Notes under the pieces: model-generated | Told to the model about the DNA's origin: nothing | The model's input: only the letters and a program-made list of their open reading frames with translations | Database searches by the model: none | From: Pullulanibacillus pueri | GTDB lineage: Bacteria > Bacillota > Bacilli > Bacillales > Sporolactobacillaceae | DNA length: 60,763 bases | NCBI RefSeq assembly: GCF_014639255.1 | Contig: NZ_BMFV01000030.1 | Location: forward strand, 1 to 60,763 | Direction: 5' to 3' | Translations under genes and position numbers: made by a program | In this document: one piece after another, positions 42,617 to 52,182 of the stretch | Layout: every line of letters begins with the position of its first letter | Numbering within the stretch: the stretch's first letter is position 1

Positions 42617-43444
42617 ATGGAATCTGTTGTAGAGTTGAAGTGGCTTTATGAACATCTGAAGGATGAAGATCTTGTTATTATTGATACCCGTTTTAATCTT
42701 GCAGACCCCTCAGAAGGTCGTGATGCCTATATCAAAGCCCATATCCCAGGCGCCTATTATTTTGATTTAGAGAAGGACTTGTCTGGTGAGGTGGCCCAGC
42801 ATGGTGGGCGTCATCCATTACCTGATCCTCAAGAATTAGCCCTTAAATTGGGCGTCGCTGGCATTGATGAAACAAAAAAAGTAATTGTTTACGATGATCA
42901 AGGTGGACAGTATGCTCCGCGGTTATGGTGGCTTCTCCGTTATTATGGTCACGACCAAGTGGCTGTTCTCGATGAAGGTTATAGTGCTTGGGTTGAAAAA
43001 GGTTATCCAACGACAGAAGCCGTGCCAGAAGCAAAAACGAACCTGTTTGTGGCTGTACCTGATCAAGAAATGATCCGTACGATGGTCGATGTGAAGAAGA
43101 GGGGCATTGAGCCATTAATTGATTCAAGAGCACCTGATCGTTATCGAGGTGAAAATGAGACAATGGATCCTAAAGCAGGACATATTCCTGGAGCAAGGAA
43201 TTTCTTCTGGGGTGATAATGTACGTCAAAACAAATGGTTATCGCCTTCAGCACTCGCTGACCGTTTTCATGCATTAAAGCAAGCCGACTCAGTGACTGTC
43301 TATTGTGGGTCGGGTGTGACCGCTTGTGCAAATATATTAGCGATGACACGTGCGGGCTTGCAAAATGTAAAACTCTATCCTGGAAGCTGGAGTGATTGGA
43401 TAAGTTATAACAACAATCCCATTGAAACCACCCCTTCTTCGTAA
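42617..43444 (+). CDS. Two-domain sulfurtransferase (thiosulfate/3-mercaptopyruvate)
   Basis: It transfers sulfane sulfur from thiosulfate or 3-mercaptopyruvate. Two rhodanese domains are seen: an inactive N-terminal one (near 1-140) and a C-terminal one with active loop CGSGVTA starting at Cys230. The CGSGVTA sequence favours the mercaptopyruvate class, but thiosulfate activity cannot be excluded. HIPGA occurs in both domains, at 45-49 and near 189. The length is 275 aa. GAGGAGG precedes the ATG. A GGGGAC/GTCCCC hairpin near 43477 may end the transcript. Confidence 0.9.
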   Translation: MESVVELKWLYEHLKDEDLVIIDTRFNLADPSEGRDAYIKAHIPGAYYFDLEKDLSGEVAQHGGRHPLPDPQELALKLGVAGIDETKKVIVYDDQGGQYAPRLWWLLRYYGHDQVAVLDEGYSAWVEKGYPTTEAVPEAKTNLFVAVPDQEMIRTMVDVKKRGIEPLIDSRAPDRYRGENETMDPKAGHIPGARNFFWGDNVRQNKWLSPSALADRFHALKQADSVTVYCGSGVTACANILAMTRAGLQNVKLYPGSWSDWISYNNNPIETTPSS

Positions 43445-43604
43445 GCTTCTTTTTGTCAATCATAGTCTTCATAAGGGGACATCGTATAGGTCCCCCCTCA
43501 TCTCTTCCTAAACTTTCCTACAAATCCTATGAACCTTTCTTGTCTCTCTATAACTGCCATGAGATAATAGAATCAGAGAAATCTTATGTACGGAGTGTGA
43601 TGTC

Positions 43605-46600
43605 ATGTCGTTTCGATTAATCATTGGTCGAGCAGGGACAGGGAAAACTTTACGTTGCTTTACAGAAATTGAAGAACGGCTACGCGAGGCACCTGATGGT
43701 TCGCCACTCCTTTATATTGTGCCGGATCAAATGACCTTCCATACGGAGTATGCCTTTGCTAAGCTTCCGGGTCTCGAAGGCATGACACGACTGGATGTGT
43801 ATAGTTTTTCACGTCTTGCCTTAAGAATATTGGAAAACGTGGGTGGTGCTTCTCGGCTCCATTTAAATAGTGTGGGCATCACAATGCTTTTAAGAAAGAT
43901 TATTACAACTCATAAAAATGACCTAAAGGTATTTCAAAAGGCAGCGGGGCAACAAGGTTTTTATGAGATTCTCCAGCAAACGATCAGTGAGTTCAAGCGC
44001 TACAGTCTGTCTTCAGAAGATCTTAAAGAGAAATGGGAGCATTTAAACGAAGAGACTCAAGGAAATGAGACTTTACTTGTTGATAAATTGCATGATTTGC
44101 AATTGATTTATAATGCTTTGGATCAGGCTCTGCTAGATAAATATGTCGATAGTGACGATTATTTAACGCTGGCAACGGAGCAACTCCCGAAGTGGGAGGC
44201 GCTGCAGACAGCTGAGGTTTGGATAGACGGCTTTGAGCGGTTTACTCCTCAGGAACAAGGTTTGTTGTCTGCTTTGATGCAACAAGCGAGGCGCGTCACG
44301 GTGACGCTCACTTTGGATAAGGTATATGAAGAACCCGTTCCCTATGATTTGACGTTATTTCGAGCGACAGCCGCAACCTGTGGACGCCTTCTTACGCTTG
44401 CCCGTGAGGCCGAGGTTGATATTGAACGGCCTGAAGAATTAAAAACAGTGGGGCGTTTTAAAGCTAAGAGCCTTGCACATTTGGAATCGACATTCGAAAA
44501 ACGTCCCTTTTTACAAACGGCAAATGATGGTTCAATTCAACTTATTGAAGCGGTCAATCGTCGTGAGGAAATCGAAGCGGTGGCCCGTGAAGTGCTTCAT
44601 CTTGTTCGAGACAAAGGGTATAGATACCAAGATATATCAGTTTTAGTTCGCGACCTCTCAAGTTATCGGGATCATATTGAAACAATTTTTACTGATTATC
44701 ATCTGCCTGTGTTTATTGATCAAAAGCGGACGATGCACCATCACCCTTTGATTGAATTGATGCGTTCTGCTCTTGATACTGTGTTGCAAAATTGGCGTTA
44801 TGAAGCGGTATTTAGAGCCCTTAAAACAGAATTATTGTATCCAAGCGACTATAGCTCAGAGGTATTAACTGAAGCTGTTGATCGTCTTGAAAATCATGTT
44901 CTGGCCTTTGGCATCCATGGTCCTCACTGGAAAAATAAAGCGCCTTGGATTTACAGGCAGTATCGGGGGCTCGAGGAAAAGGATGTCCCACAAACGGCTA
45001 AAGAAAAGGCATTGCAAGACGACCTTAACCATTGGCGCTGGCTGCTAGCTGATCCTTTATTAACCTTCGAGCGCAAAATAAAGCAAGCGAAGACTGTAAG
45101 AGCGAAGTGTACAGAATTGTATCAGTTTCTTGAGGCGCTTGACGTTCCGGCGAAAATTGAGAGCATGCGCAATCTTGCTGAGGAAGAAGGACGTTTGGAT
45201 GAGGCGCGAGAGCATGATCAAGTGTGGAAAGCGGTCTTGGATTGTTTAGATCAATTAGTGGAGGTAGCAGGAGACGATGTGCTTTCATTGGAGGCTTTTG
45301 CAGAGGTCTTAGGATCGGGGCTTGAAGCCCTCCGCTTTGCCCTTGTTCCTCCAGCACTGGATCAGATCTTGATTGGGGCTATTGATCGTTCCCGTACAAA
45401 TGAGATAAAGGCCGCCTTTATCTTAGGGGTAAATGAAGGCATTCTCCCAGCGAAACCGGTAGAGGACAGCATATTTTCGGATGAAGAGCGGGAGACATTA
45501 GGAGAACAAGCTTTGGAGCTAAGTCCGAACGGTCGAGAGCAACTGTTGCATGAAGAGTTTTTGATCTATCGGGCGTTAACGAGTCCAAGTGAGAAGCTTT
45601 ATCTTTTTTATCCATTGGCTGGAGAAGACGGACAAAGCCTCATGCCGTCCTCCTTGGTGTCACGAATGTCCCGTTACTTTACACAACTAGAACCCGAGTT
45701 TATTTCTGGTGACCCCTATGAAACAGAGACGAGTGAACAAGAGAAATTTATTGTGGCTTCTTCAAGGACACTAGGCCATGTTGCCGGGCAAATACGTCGC
45801 TGGCAAAAAGGCTACCCCGTAGCGGATCTTTGGTGGTCGACTTACAATTGGTTGATTCAATCAGAGCAGTGGCGACAATCAACGCAACAAGTCTTGAGCA
45901 GTCGATTTTATGTGAATAAGGAAGAGAGGTTACCGAAAGAAACCTCGCAGGACTTATATGGTAAGGACATTCAAGCCAGTGTCTCACGGATGGAGCTCTT
46001 TAACTCCTGTCCTTTCGCGCAATTTGCCAATTATGGTTTACGATTAAAAGACAGAGAGATTTATAAATTGGAAGCCCCTGATATTGGACAACTTTTTCAT
46101 GCGGCATTAAAACAGATGACGGAAGAGTTACTTCAGCAGAATAAGCAATGGTCCGAGCTTTCACGATTAGAATGCGAGTCCCTTGCTTTTGACATGGTGG
46201 AAAGATTGGCCCCACGATTGCAACGTGAAATTCTGCTCAGCTCCTCTCGCTATTTTTATTTAAAAAGAAAAATGCGTGATGTCGTTGTTCGTGCTGCGCT
46301 GGCAATGAACCGCCATGCGAAGGCAAGTGGGTTTTCCCCTGTCGGCATTGAATTACCTTTTGGTCCTAATCAGCCCCTGCCACCATTGGATTTCAAATTA
46401 CCTAACGGCAGTACAATGCAGATCGTTGGACGTATTGACCGGGTGGATAAAGGCGTGACGAGTAAAGGGCTCTTGCTGAGGATTATTGATTATAAATCAA
46501 GTGCAAAAGATTTAAGTATGACTGATGTGTACTACGGGATTGCTTTACAAATGCTAGCCTATCTCGATGTCGTTATTACCCACTCTAAAACATGGCTAGG

Positions 46601-47132
46601 TGAAGAGGCGGACCCTGCAGGTGTTCTTTATTTCCACGTCCATAATCCGATGTTGAATGAAAAAGACAAGCCTGAGGAAGAGGCCCTTGAGAGTCGATTA
46701 TTTAAGGAATTTAAGATGAAGGGTCTGCTCATAGAGGATGAGGAAGCGCTCAGGTTGATGGACGAAGGATTGGAATCAAAGCGCTCAGATATCATTCCAG
46801 TTGCTTTTAAAAAGGATGGCTCGTTTACGAAACAATCCTCAATTGCTGCTGATGAAGACTTCGATGTGCTTCGTCAGTATGTGCGGGGGATGATGCAAAA
46901 AGTAGGGACAGAGATTACGGAAGGCAATATCGGGATTTCACCGTACAAACTCAAGGATCGGACCCCTTGTACGTATTGCTCGTTTAAATCGTTATGCCAA
47001 TTTGATTTATCACGACCAGAGAATGCTTATCGCATGTTAAAAAAGTCAGCGGACGCTGAAGTGTTGGTTAACTTAAAGGAAAGCTTGAATAGTCAGGATG
47101 TCGAAGAGAAGAAGGGAGAGGGTTCAGAATGA
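43605..47132 (+). CDS. addB: AddB helicase-nuclease subunit
   Basis: This is one half of the AddAB enzyme, which resects double-strand breaks and loads RecA. It has a Walker A motif GRAGTGKT (8-15), a degenerate helicase fold, and a C-terminal RecB-type nuclease (GRIDRVDKG, LRIIDYKSSAKD near 945-970). Four Cys that hold an iron-sulfur cluster are at C802, C1122, C1125 and C1131. The length is 1175 aa. It overlaps addA in an ATGA, so the two are translated together. Confidence 0.97.
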   Translation: MSFRLIIGRAGTGKTLRCFTEIEERLREAPDGSPLLYIVPDQMTFHTEYAFAKLPGLEGMTRLDVYSFSRLALRILENVGGASRLHLNSVGITMLLRKIITTHKNDLKVFQKAAGQQGFYEILQQTISEFKRYSLSSEDLKEKWEHLNEETQGNETLLVDKLHDLQLIYNALDQALLDKYVDSDDYLTLATEQLPKWEALQTAEVWIDGFERFTPQEQGLLSALMQQARRVTVTLTLDKVYEEPVPYDLTLFRATAATCGRLLTLAREAEVDIERPEELKTVGRFKAKSLAHLESTFEKRPFLQTANDGSIQLIEAVNRREEIEAVAREVLHLVRDKGYRYQDISVLVRDLSSYRDHIETIFTDYHLPVFIDQKRTMHHHPLIELMRSALDTVLQNWRYEAVFRALKTELLYPSDYSSEVLTEAVDRLENHVLAFGIHGPHWKNKAPWIYRQYRGLEEKDVPQTAKEKALQDDLNHWRWLLADPLLTFERKIKQAKTVRAKCTELYQFLEALDVPAKIESMRNLAEEEGRLDEAREHDQVWKAVLDCLDQLVEVAGDDVLSLEAFAEVLGSGLEALRFALVPPALDQILIGAIDRSRTNEIKAAFILGVNEGILPAKPVEDSIFSDEERETLGEQALELSPNGREQLLHEEFLIYRALTSPSEKLYLFYPLAGEDGQSLMPSSLVSRMSRYFTQLEPEFISGDPYETETSEQEKFIVASSRTLGHVAGQIRRWQKGYPVADLWWSTYNWLIQSEQWRQSTQQVLSSRFYVNKEERLPKETSQDLYGKDIQASVSRMELFNSCPFAQFANYGLRLKDREIYKLEAPDIGQLFHAALKQMTEELLQQNKQWSELSRLECESLAFDMVERLAPRLQREILLSSSRYFYLKRKMRDVVVRAALAMNRHAKASGFSPVGIELPFGPNQPLPPLDFKLPNGSTMQIVGRIDRVDKGVTSKGLLLRIIDYKSSAKDLSMTDVYYGIALQMLAYLDVVITHSKTWLGEEADPAGVLYFHVHNPMLNEKDKPEEEALESRLFKEFKMKGLLIEDEEALRLMDEGLESKRSDIIPVAFKKDGSFTKQSSIAADEDFDVLRQYVRGMMQKVGTEITEGNIGISPYKLKDRTPCTYCSFKSLCQFDLSRPENAYRMLKKSADAEVLVNLKESLNSQDVEEKKGEGSE

Positions 47133-50100
47133 CACTTGTTAAACCAGAAAATAGCCGATGGACAGATGACCAGTGGCGAGCCATTGCAGAAAAGGGTCAA
47201 GATATGTTGGTTGCAGCCGCGGCAGGGTCTGGAAAAACAGCGGTTCTGGTCGAACGCATTATTCGCAAAATTACTGATCCCAATGATCCTGTAGATGTTG
47301 ATCGCTTGCTGATCGTGACTTTTACCAATGCTGCGGCGGCAGAGATGCGCGTGCGAATTGGACAAGCCCTTGAAAAGGAGCTGGCGAAAAAACCGGGGGA
47401 TTTAAGATTACGCAATCAATTAACTTTGCTTAATAAGGCACAAATTACAACCTCCCACTCTTTTTGTTTATCTGTTGTTCGCAAATATTATTATCAATTA
47501 GATATCGATCCTGCCTTTCGCATAGGGGATCAAGCAGAGATGGAGCTGATCCGTGAAGATGTTCTGGAAGGCTTATTTGAAGACTATTATGGGGCACAGG
47601 ACTCTGATCTTTTTTATGAGCTAGTCGATCGCTATTCAAATGATCGGAGTGATACAGAACTGATTCAGCTTGTGCAGAAGTTATATGATTTTTCAAGGAG
47701 TCATCCTTGGCCAGAAGCATGGTTAGATGAGATGGCTGCGGCTTATCACGTTGATGAGGGCACAACGGTTGATGATCTCCCATGGACACCAGACCTCAAA
47801 GGATCGATTCAAGAAACCATCGTTGGGTTATTAAAAATTCTTGATACGGCTGAAAATCTCGCTTCTGAGCCAGGGGGACCCTATCCTTATATTGAAACCC
47901 TACAAAAAGATCGAGAATTGCTAGAGAAAATGGCTGAAGTCACACAGGGGCCATGGGAGGCACTGTATCAGGCATTTTCTACACTTGCTTTCAGCAAATT
48001 GAAACCGTGCCGTGGTGATGATATCGACGAAAATCTTAAAGAACGCACAAAGGGCTTGCGAGATGATGTTAAGAAAAAATTGACACAGCTTCAAGAAGAG
48101 TTGTTTTCTAAACCACCGGAAGCCTATCTTGAAGATCTTCATGATATGGCCCCTTATGTGGCTCTACTTGTGCACCTCGTGAAGGATTTTTCTGAGCGGT
48201 ATAGAGCATTAAAAAAAGAAAAGGCCTTGGTCGACTTTGATGACTTAGAGCATTTTACCTTACACATTTTGCGGTCTCCTGAGGCACAGCCTGGTCAAGA
48301 AGTCTCATCAGACATTGCCAAACAATATCGTGCCCAATTCTTAGAGCTGCTCGTGGACGAATATCAAGATACCAATCTTGTTCAAGAGACGATCATTAGC
48401 CATATTGCCCGTGGAAATAACACGTTTATGGTTGGGGATGTCAAACAAAGCATCTATCGTTTTCGCCTTGCCGAGCCTGGATTATTTTTAGAGAAGTATA
48501 AGCAGTTTATAGATGAAAATAAAGCAGGCGCAACGGGGTACCGCATTGATCTTTCCCAAAATTTCCGTAGTCGCCGGGAAATTCTAGACGGTACCAATTT
48601 TATTTTTAAGCAAGTAATGGACGAAGCCGTAGGTGAAATTGATTATGATGCCAATGCGGAGCTGAAATTTGGTGCCAGTTATTATCCTGAAGCAAACTTG
48701 GCCACGGAGCTTCACCTTATAGATCGCCATGATAAAAAAGCGGGACTAGAGGATGAAGAGTTAGAGGAGTATCAAACGGCAGAATTAGAAGGGCACTTTA
48801 TCGCCAATCAAATTCAAAAGCTGATTACAGAGGGTATGGAGGTTTATGATAAAGAAACTGAGGTCAATCGTCCTATTCAGTATCGAGATGTGGTCATATT
48901 ACTGCGCTCAGCAGCATCCTGGGCGCCAACGATAATGGATGTGCTCAAGCAAAGAGGCATACCCACTTATGCGGAACTAGCAACAGGCTATTTTGAGGCG
49001 ATTGAAGTGTCTGTCATGATGTCGCTTTTACGTACGATCGATAATCCGTATCAAGATATTCCCCTAGCCTCTGTCTTACGCTCACCGCTTGTTCAACTGA
49101 GTGGTGCTGAGCTTGCGCGCATTCGTATAGTTAAAAAGGATGTTCCTTACTACGAGGCGATAAAAGAGTATGTCAACACTTTTGAGGATGAATTAACCGA
49201 AAAGTTGACGCATTTTCTTACGCGTCTAAAAAAATGGCGAGGACGGGCGCGCAGTGGAGCGTTAGCGGACCTGATTTGGCAATTGTACCGTGAAACAGGC
49301 TATTACGAGTATGTTGCAGGTCTATCTGGTGGAGAACAGCGCCAGGCGAACTTAAGGGCGCTTTATGATCGAGCAAGACAATATGAGCAGACCTCATTCC
49401 GTGGCCTTTTTCGATTTCTAAGATTTATTGAAAGGCTTCAGGATCGTGGTGGGGATCTTGGAGAAGCTCGAGCGCTGAGTGAACAAGAAGATGTTGTCCG
49501 TGTGATGACCATTCACAAAAGTAAAGGTTTAGAGTTTCCGGTTGTCTTTGTCGCAGGGCTTAATAAACGTTTTAACTTTAGGGATCTCAATTCAAAGACG
49601 CTTTTGCATAAGTCCTTAGGTTTTGGTACGAAAAATATTGATCCCGTCAGACGGTTTACATTGCCGACTTTACCACACGCGGCATTGCGGCGGAAAATGG
49701 CCGGGGAGACTGTGGCCGAAGAGCTCAGGATCTTATATGTGGCGTTAACACGGGCTCGCGAAAAACTTTATTTGGTCGGAACGTTAAAAGAGAGTGAGAA
49801 AGTCATTCAAAAATGGCGTGCACAAACGGAGGAACGGGCCTGGCTTCTGCCTAGTTTTCCAAGGTCACAAGCTAAGACATATTTGGATTGGATTGGTCCA
49901 GCAGTGTCACGGCATAGACACGCCATAACCCTCCATGAAGCGGCGCAGTTCACGCCTTTTTATGAAGGGGTCAAGGAGCATCCGTCGGAATGGTTTATTG
50001 CGTTACATGCCGGAGAAACTGTGGTCCCTGCCTTTGAACAGCAGGAGATGGACAATAGGGAGCGGGAAGAGAAGCTCAGACACGGTCTTCCAGTTGACGT

Positions 50101-50836
50101 TAATGGGGAGAAGGATCGGCTTGTCGCGGAACAGCTCTCATGGCGCTATCCCCATCAAGAAGCAACAGAACGTATGGCGAAACAAACAGTGACGGAGATC
50201 AAACGTCAACAAGAGCGTTTTAATGAAGGCTTTGATGAAATTCTGGTCAAACAATTCCGTCGCCCTATTGGCGAACGCCCGCGCTTTTTAACAGAGGAAA
50301 GTATGACAGCGGCCGAACGCGGGACATCTGTCCATAAATTTATGCAGCACGTAAGGCTACTGCCCTCGATGTCAGAGCCGTATTTACAAGAAGAGTGTTC
50401 TCGGATGGTGACACAAGAAATGCTCACACCTGAAGAGGGGGCGGCCTTAGATCTGGAAGCGATACATCATTTCTATGAAACAACAATGGGGCAAGAGATT
50501 TTAACTGCCCCGCGTGTGGTGCGTGAACTTTCATTTTCACTCGCTTTAAACACCTCCGAGGTTTACAAGGATTGGCAGGGGAATGAAGAGAAACTTCTTG
50601 TGCAAGGGGTTATTGATTGTCTTTACGAAAATGAAAAAGGGTTGACATTACTCGATTATAAAACCGATCAGCTTCAAGGGCGTTTTCATACCCCTGAGGA
50701 CGCACAGGCAGCTCTTATTTCTCGTTATCGCAAACAACTTGAACTCTACCGAATAGCGATTGAGCGGATTTGGAAACAAAAGGTGCATTGTGTCGGTCTT
50801 TATGCTTTTGATGGTGGCTTCTTTTTAGAGATCTAA
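47129..50836 (+). CDS. addA: AddA helicase-nuclease subunit
   Basis: This UvrD-like 3'-5' helicase with a second nuclease domain is the motor of AddAB. It has a Q-motif region WTDDQWRAI (11-19), Walker A AGSGKT (32-37), Walker B LLVDEYQDTN near 408, motif VGDVKQSIYRFR, LSQNFRSR, VRVMTIHKSKGLEFP and VALTRAREKLYLVG. The C-terminal nuclease LLDYKTDQ is near 1174. The length is 1235 aa. It precedes sbcD by 155 bases, separated by a long inverted repeat. Confidence 0.98.
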   Translation: MTLVKPENSRWTDDQWRAIAEKGQDMLVAAAAGSGKTAVLVERIIRKITDPNDPVDVDRLLIVTFTNAAAAEMRVRIGQALEKELAKKPGDLRLRNQLTLLNKAQITTSHSFCLSVVRKYYYQLDIDPAFRIGDQAEMELIREDVLEGLFEDYYGAQDSDLFYELVDRYSNDRSDTELIQLVQKLYDFSRSHPWPEAWLDEMAAAYHVDEGTTVDDLPWTPDLKGSIQETIVGLLKILDTAENLASEPGGPYPYIETLQKDRELLEKMAEVTQGPWEALYQAFSTLAFSKLKPCRGDDIDENLKERTKGLRDDVKKKLTQLQEELFSKPPEAYLEDLHDMAPYVALLVHLVKDFSERYRALKKEKALVDFDDLEHFTLHILRSPEAQPGQEVSSDIAKQYRAQFLELLVDEYQDTNLVQETIISHIARGNNTFMVGDVKQSIYRFRLAEPGLFLEKYKQFIDENKAGATGYRIDLSQNFRSRREILDGTNFIFKQVMDEAVGEIDYDANAELKFGASYYPEANLATELHLIDRHDKKAGLEDEELEEYQTAELEGHFIANQIQKLITEGMEVYDKETEVNRPIQYRDVVILLRSAASWAPTIMDVLKQRGIPTYAELATGYFEAIEVSVMMSLLRTIDNPYQDIPLASVLRSPLVQLSGAELARIRIVKKDVPYYEAIKEYVNTFEDELTEKLTHFLTRLKKWRGRARSGALADLIWQLYRETGYYEYVAGLSGGEQRQANLRALYDRARQYEQTSFRGLFRFLRFIERLQDRGGDLGEARALSEQEDVVRVMTIHKSKGLEFPVVFVAGLNKRFNFRDLNSKTLLHKSLGFGTKNIDPVRRFTLPTLPHAALRRKMAGETVAEELRILYVALTRAREKLYLVGTLKESEKVIQKWRAQTEERAWLLPSFPRSQAKTYLDWIGPAVSRHRHAITLHEAAQFTPFYEGVKEHPSEWFIALHAGETVVPAFEQQEMDNREREEKLRHGLPVDVNGEKDRLVAEQLSWRYPHQEATERMAKQTVTEIKRQQERFNEGFDEILVKQFRRPIGERPRFLTEESMTAAERGTSVHKFMQHVRLLPSMSEPYLQEECSRMVTQEMLTPEEGAALDLEAIHHFYETTMGQEILTAPRVVRELSFSLALNTSEVYKDWQGNEEKLLVQGVIDCLYENEKGLTLLDYKTDQLQGRFHTPEDAQAALISRYRKQLELYRIAIERIWKQKVHCVGLYAFDGGFFLEI

Positions 50837-50869
50837 TGTTCATTTCATGAGGGCGAGCTTTTTATCTTG

Positions 50870-50952
50870 AGGGTAAACAGGGAATGGAGATCAGTTCAAC
50901 ATTGTTACTTGATGTAACATTCTTAGTCAATGACCTCCCACTTGTTTACCCT
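50870..50952. repeat. Long imperfect inverted repeat between addA and sbcD
   Basis: The outer arms AGGGTAAACA (50870-50879) and TGTTTACCCT (50943-50952) are perfect. The middle (GGGAATGGAGATCAGTTC versus GTCAATGACCTCCC) is imperfect. An inner hairpin TGTTAC-TTGAT-GTAACA lies at 50903-50919. The whole forms a cruciform-capable stem of about 83 bases that may end the addA transcript. Confidence 0.65.
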
Positions 50953-50991
50953 CTTATTTGACTTACTCTAGATTAGAAAGGATGCGATAGG

Positions 50992-52182
50992 ATGCGATTA
51001 CTCCATACTGCCGATTGGCATTTGGGAAGAACGTTAGAAGGGCGCTCGCGTCACTTGGAACAAGAAGCTGTTTTAGATGAAATTATTGCCATTGCCGATG
51101 AAGAAGAGGTGGATGCCATCTTAATGGCAGGAGATGTTTATGATTCAGTGAATCCGCCAGCAGCTTCCGAAATGTTGTTTTATGAAACGATTCAACGGCT
51201 CTCAAAGGGAGGACGTCGGCCAGTGATTGTGATTTCAGGGAATCATGACAGTCCGGAACGTGTGGAAGCCTCCTCCCCAATAGCGTCTTCCCAGGGGATC
51301 ATTTTAGTTGGGCGCCCTATTCAACAACCGCCTATAATAAGGGTGCCAACCTGTAATGAGGCGTTAGTCGTCAGTGCTATTCCTTATCCTTCTGAATCGA
51401 GACTTAATGAATGTCTGAGTGAAATGAATGAAGAAACACAGATTCGAGAAGCGTATGATCAGAGACTTGCTTTCTTGTTTAAATCCCATGCTCATGCCTT
51501 CAAAAAGGATACGGTCAATATTATCATGAGCCATTTATTTGTTGCTGGAGGAAAAGAATCCGATTCAGAGCGTCCGATCCAAATTGGAGGTGCCTATACG
51601 ATCTCACCTTCATCACTAGACGTGGGGGCGGATTATGTCGCGCTTGGTCATCTTCATCGTCCTCAACAGCTCAAGTTTGGCAAGACACCTGGACGTTACA
51701 GCGGATCACCGCTCGCTTACAGTTTTTCCGAAGCTCATCAGCCGAAGTCGGTGACCATTCTGGATATGACACCTGGGCAGCCAACGGAGATCAAAGAGAT
51801 TTACCTCTCGGCGGGTAAGCCTTTAGTGCGATGGACGGCAGAAAATGGGCTGGAAGAGGTCCACCAGTGGATTGAAGCCGGAAAAGATGCTAACGCCTGG
51901 ATAGATTTAGAGATAAGCTTGACCGATGCACTTTCCTTACGGGATATTCAACAACTTAGAAAAGCACACGATGGCCTGGTTCATATTCGTCCGCGTTATC
52001 TTCAAGATGAAAGTGACGTCGAACAAGAACGTTTAGCCGATCTCCCTCTTCAGGACATTTTTGCCCGCTTCTATCGTCAACAGACGGGTGGCGCTGAGCC
52101 CGAGTCCTCCTTAGTCGAGCTCTTTTTAGAGATTGCTAAAGAGACAGAAGAGGAAGGAGGAGACGGCAATGAAACCCATTGA
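50992..52182 (+). CDS. sbcD: SbcD nuclease subunit (Mre11 family)
   Basis: This manganese-dependent nuclease works with the SbcC ATPase on hairpins and blocked DNA ends. The phosphoesterase motifs are complete: D8 and H10 (TADWHLG), D48 (AGDVYDS), N84 and H85 (SGNHDS), and later SHLFVAGG and GHLHRPQ. The length is 396 aa. AGAAAGGA precedes the ATG. It overlaps sbcC by 14 bases. The order addB-addA-sbcD-sbcC matches Bacillus subtilis. Confidence 0.97.
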   Translation: MRLLHTADWHLGRTLEGRSRHLEQEAVLDEIIAIADEEEVDAILMAGDVYDSVNPPAASEMLFYETIQRLSKGGRRPVIVISGNHDSPERVEASSPIASSQGIILVGRPIQQPPIIRVPTCNEALVVSAIPYPSESRLNECLSEMNEETQIREAYDQRLAFLFKSHAHAFKKDTVNIIMSHLFVAGGKESDSERPIQIGGAYTISPSSLDVGADYVALGHLHRPQQLKFGKTPGRYSGSPLAYSFSEAHQPKSVTILDMTPGQPTEIKEIYLSAGKPLVRWTAENGLEEVHQWIEAGKDANAWIDLEISLTDALSLRDIQQLRKAHDGLVHIRPRYLQDESDVEQERLADLPLQDIFARFYRQQTGGAEPESSLVELFLEIAKETEEEGGDGNETH

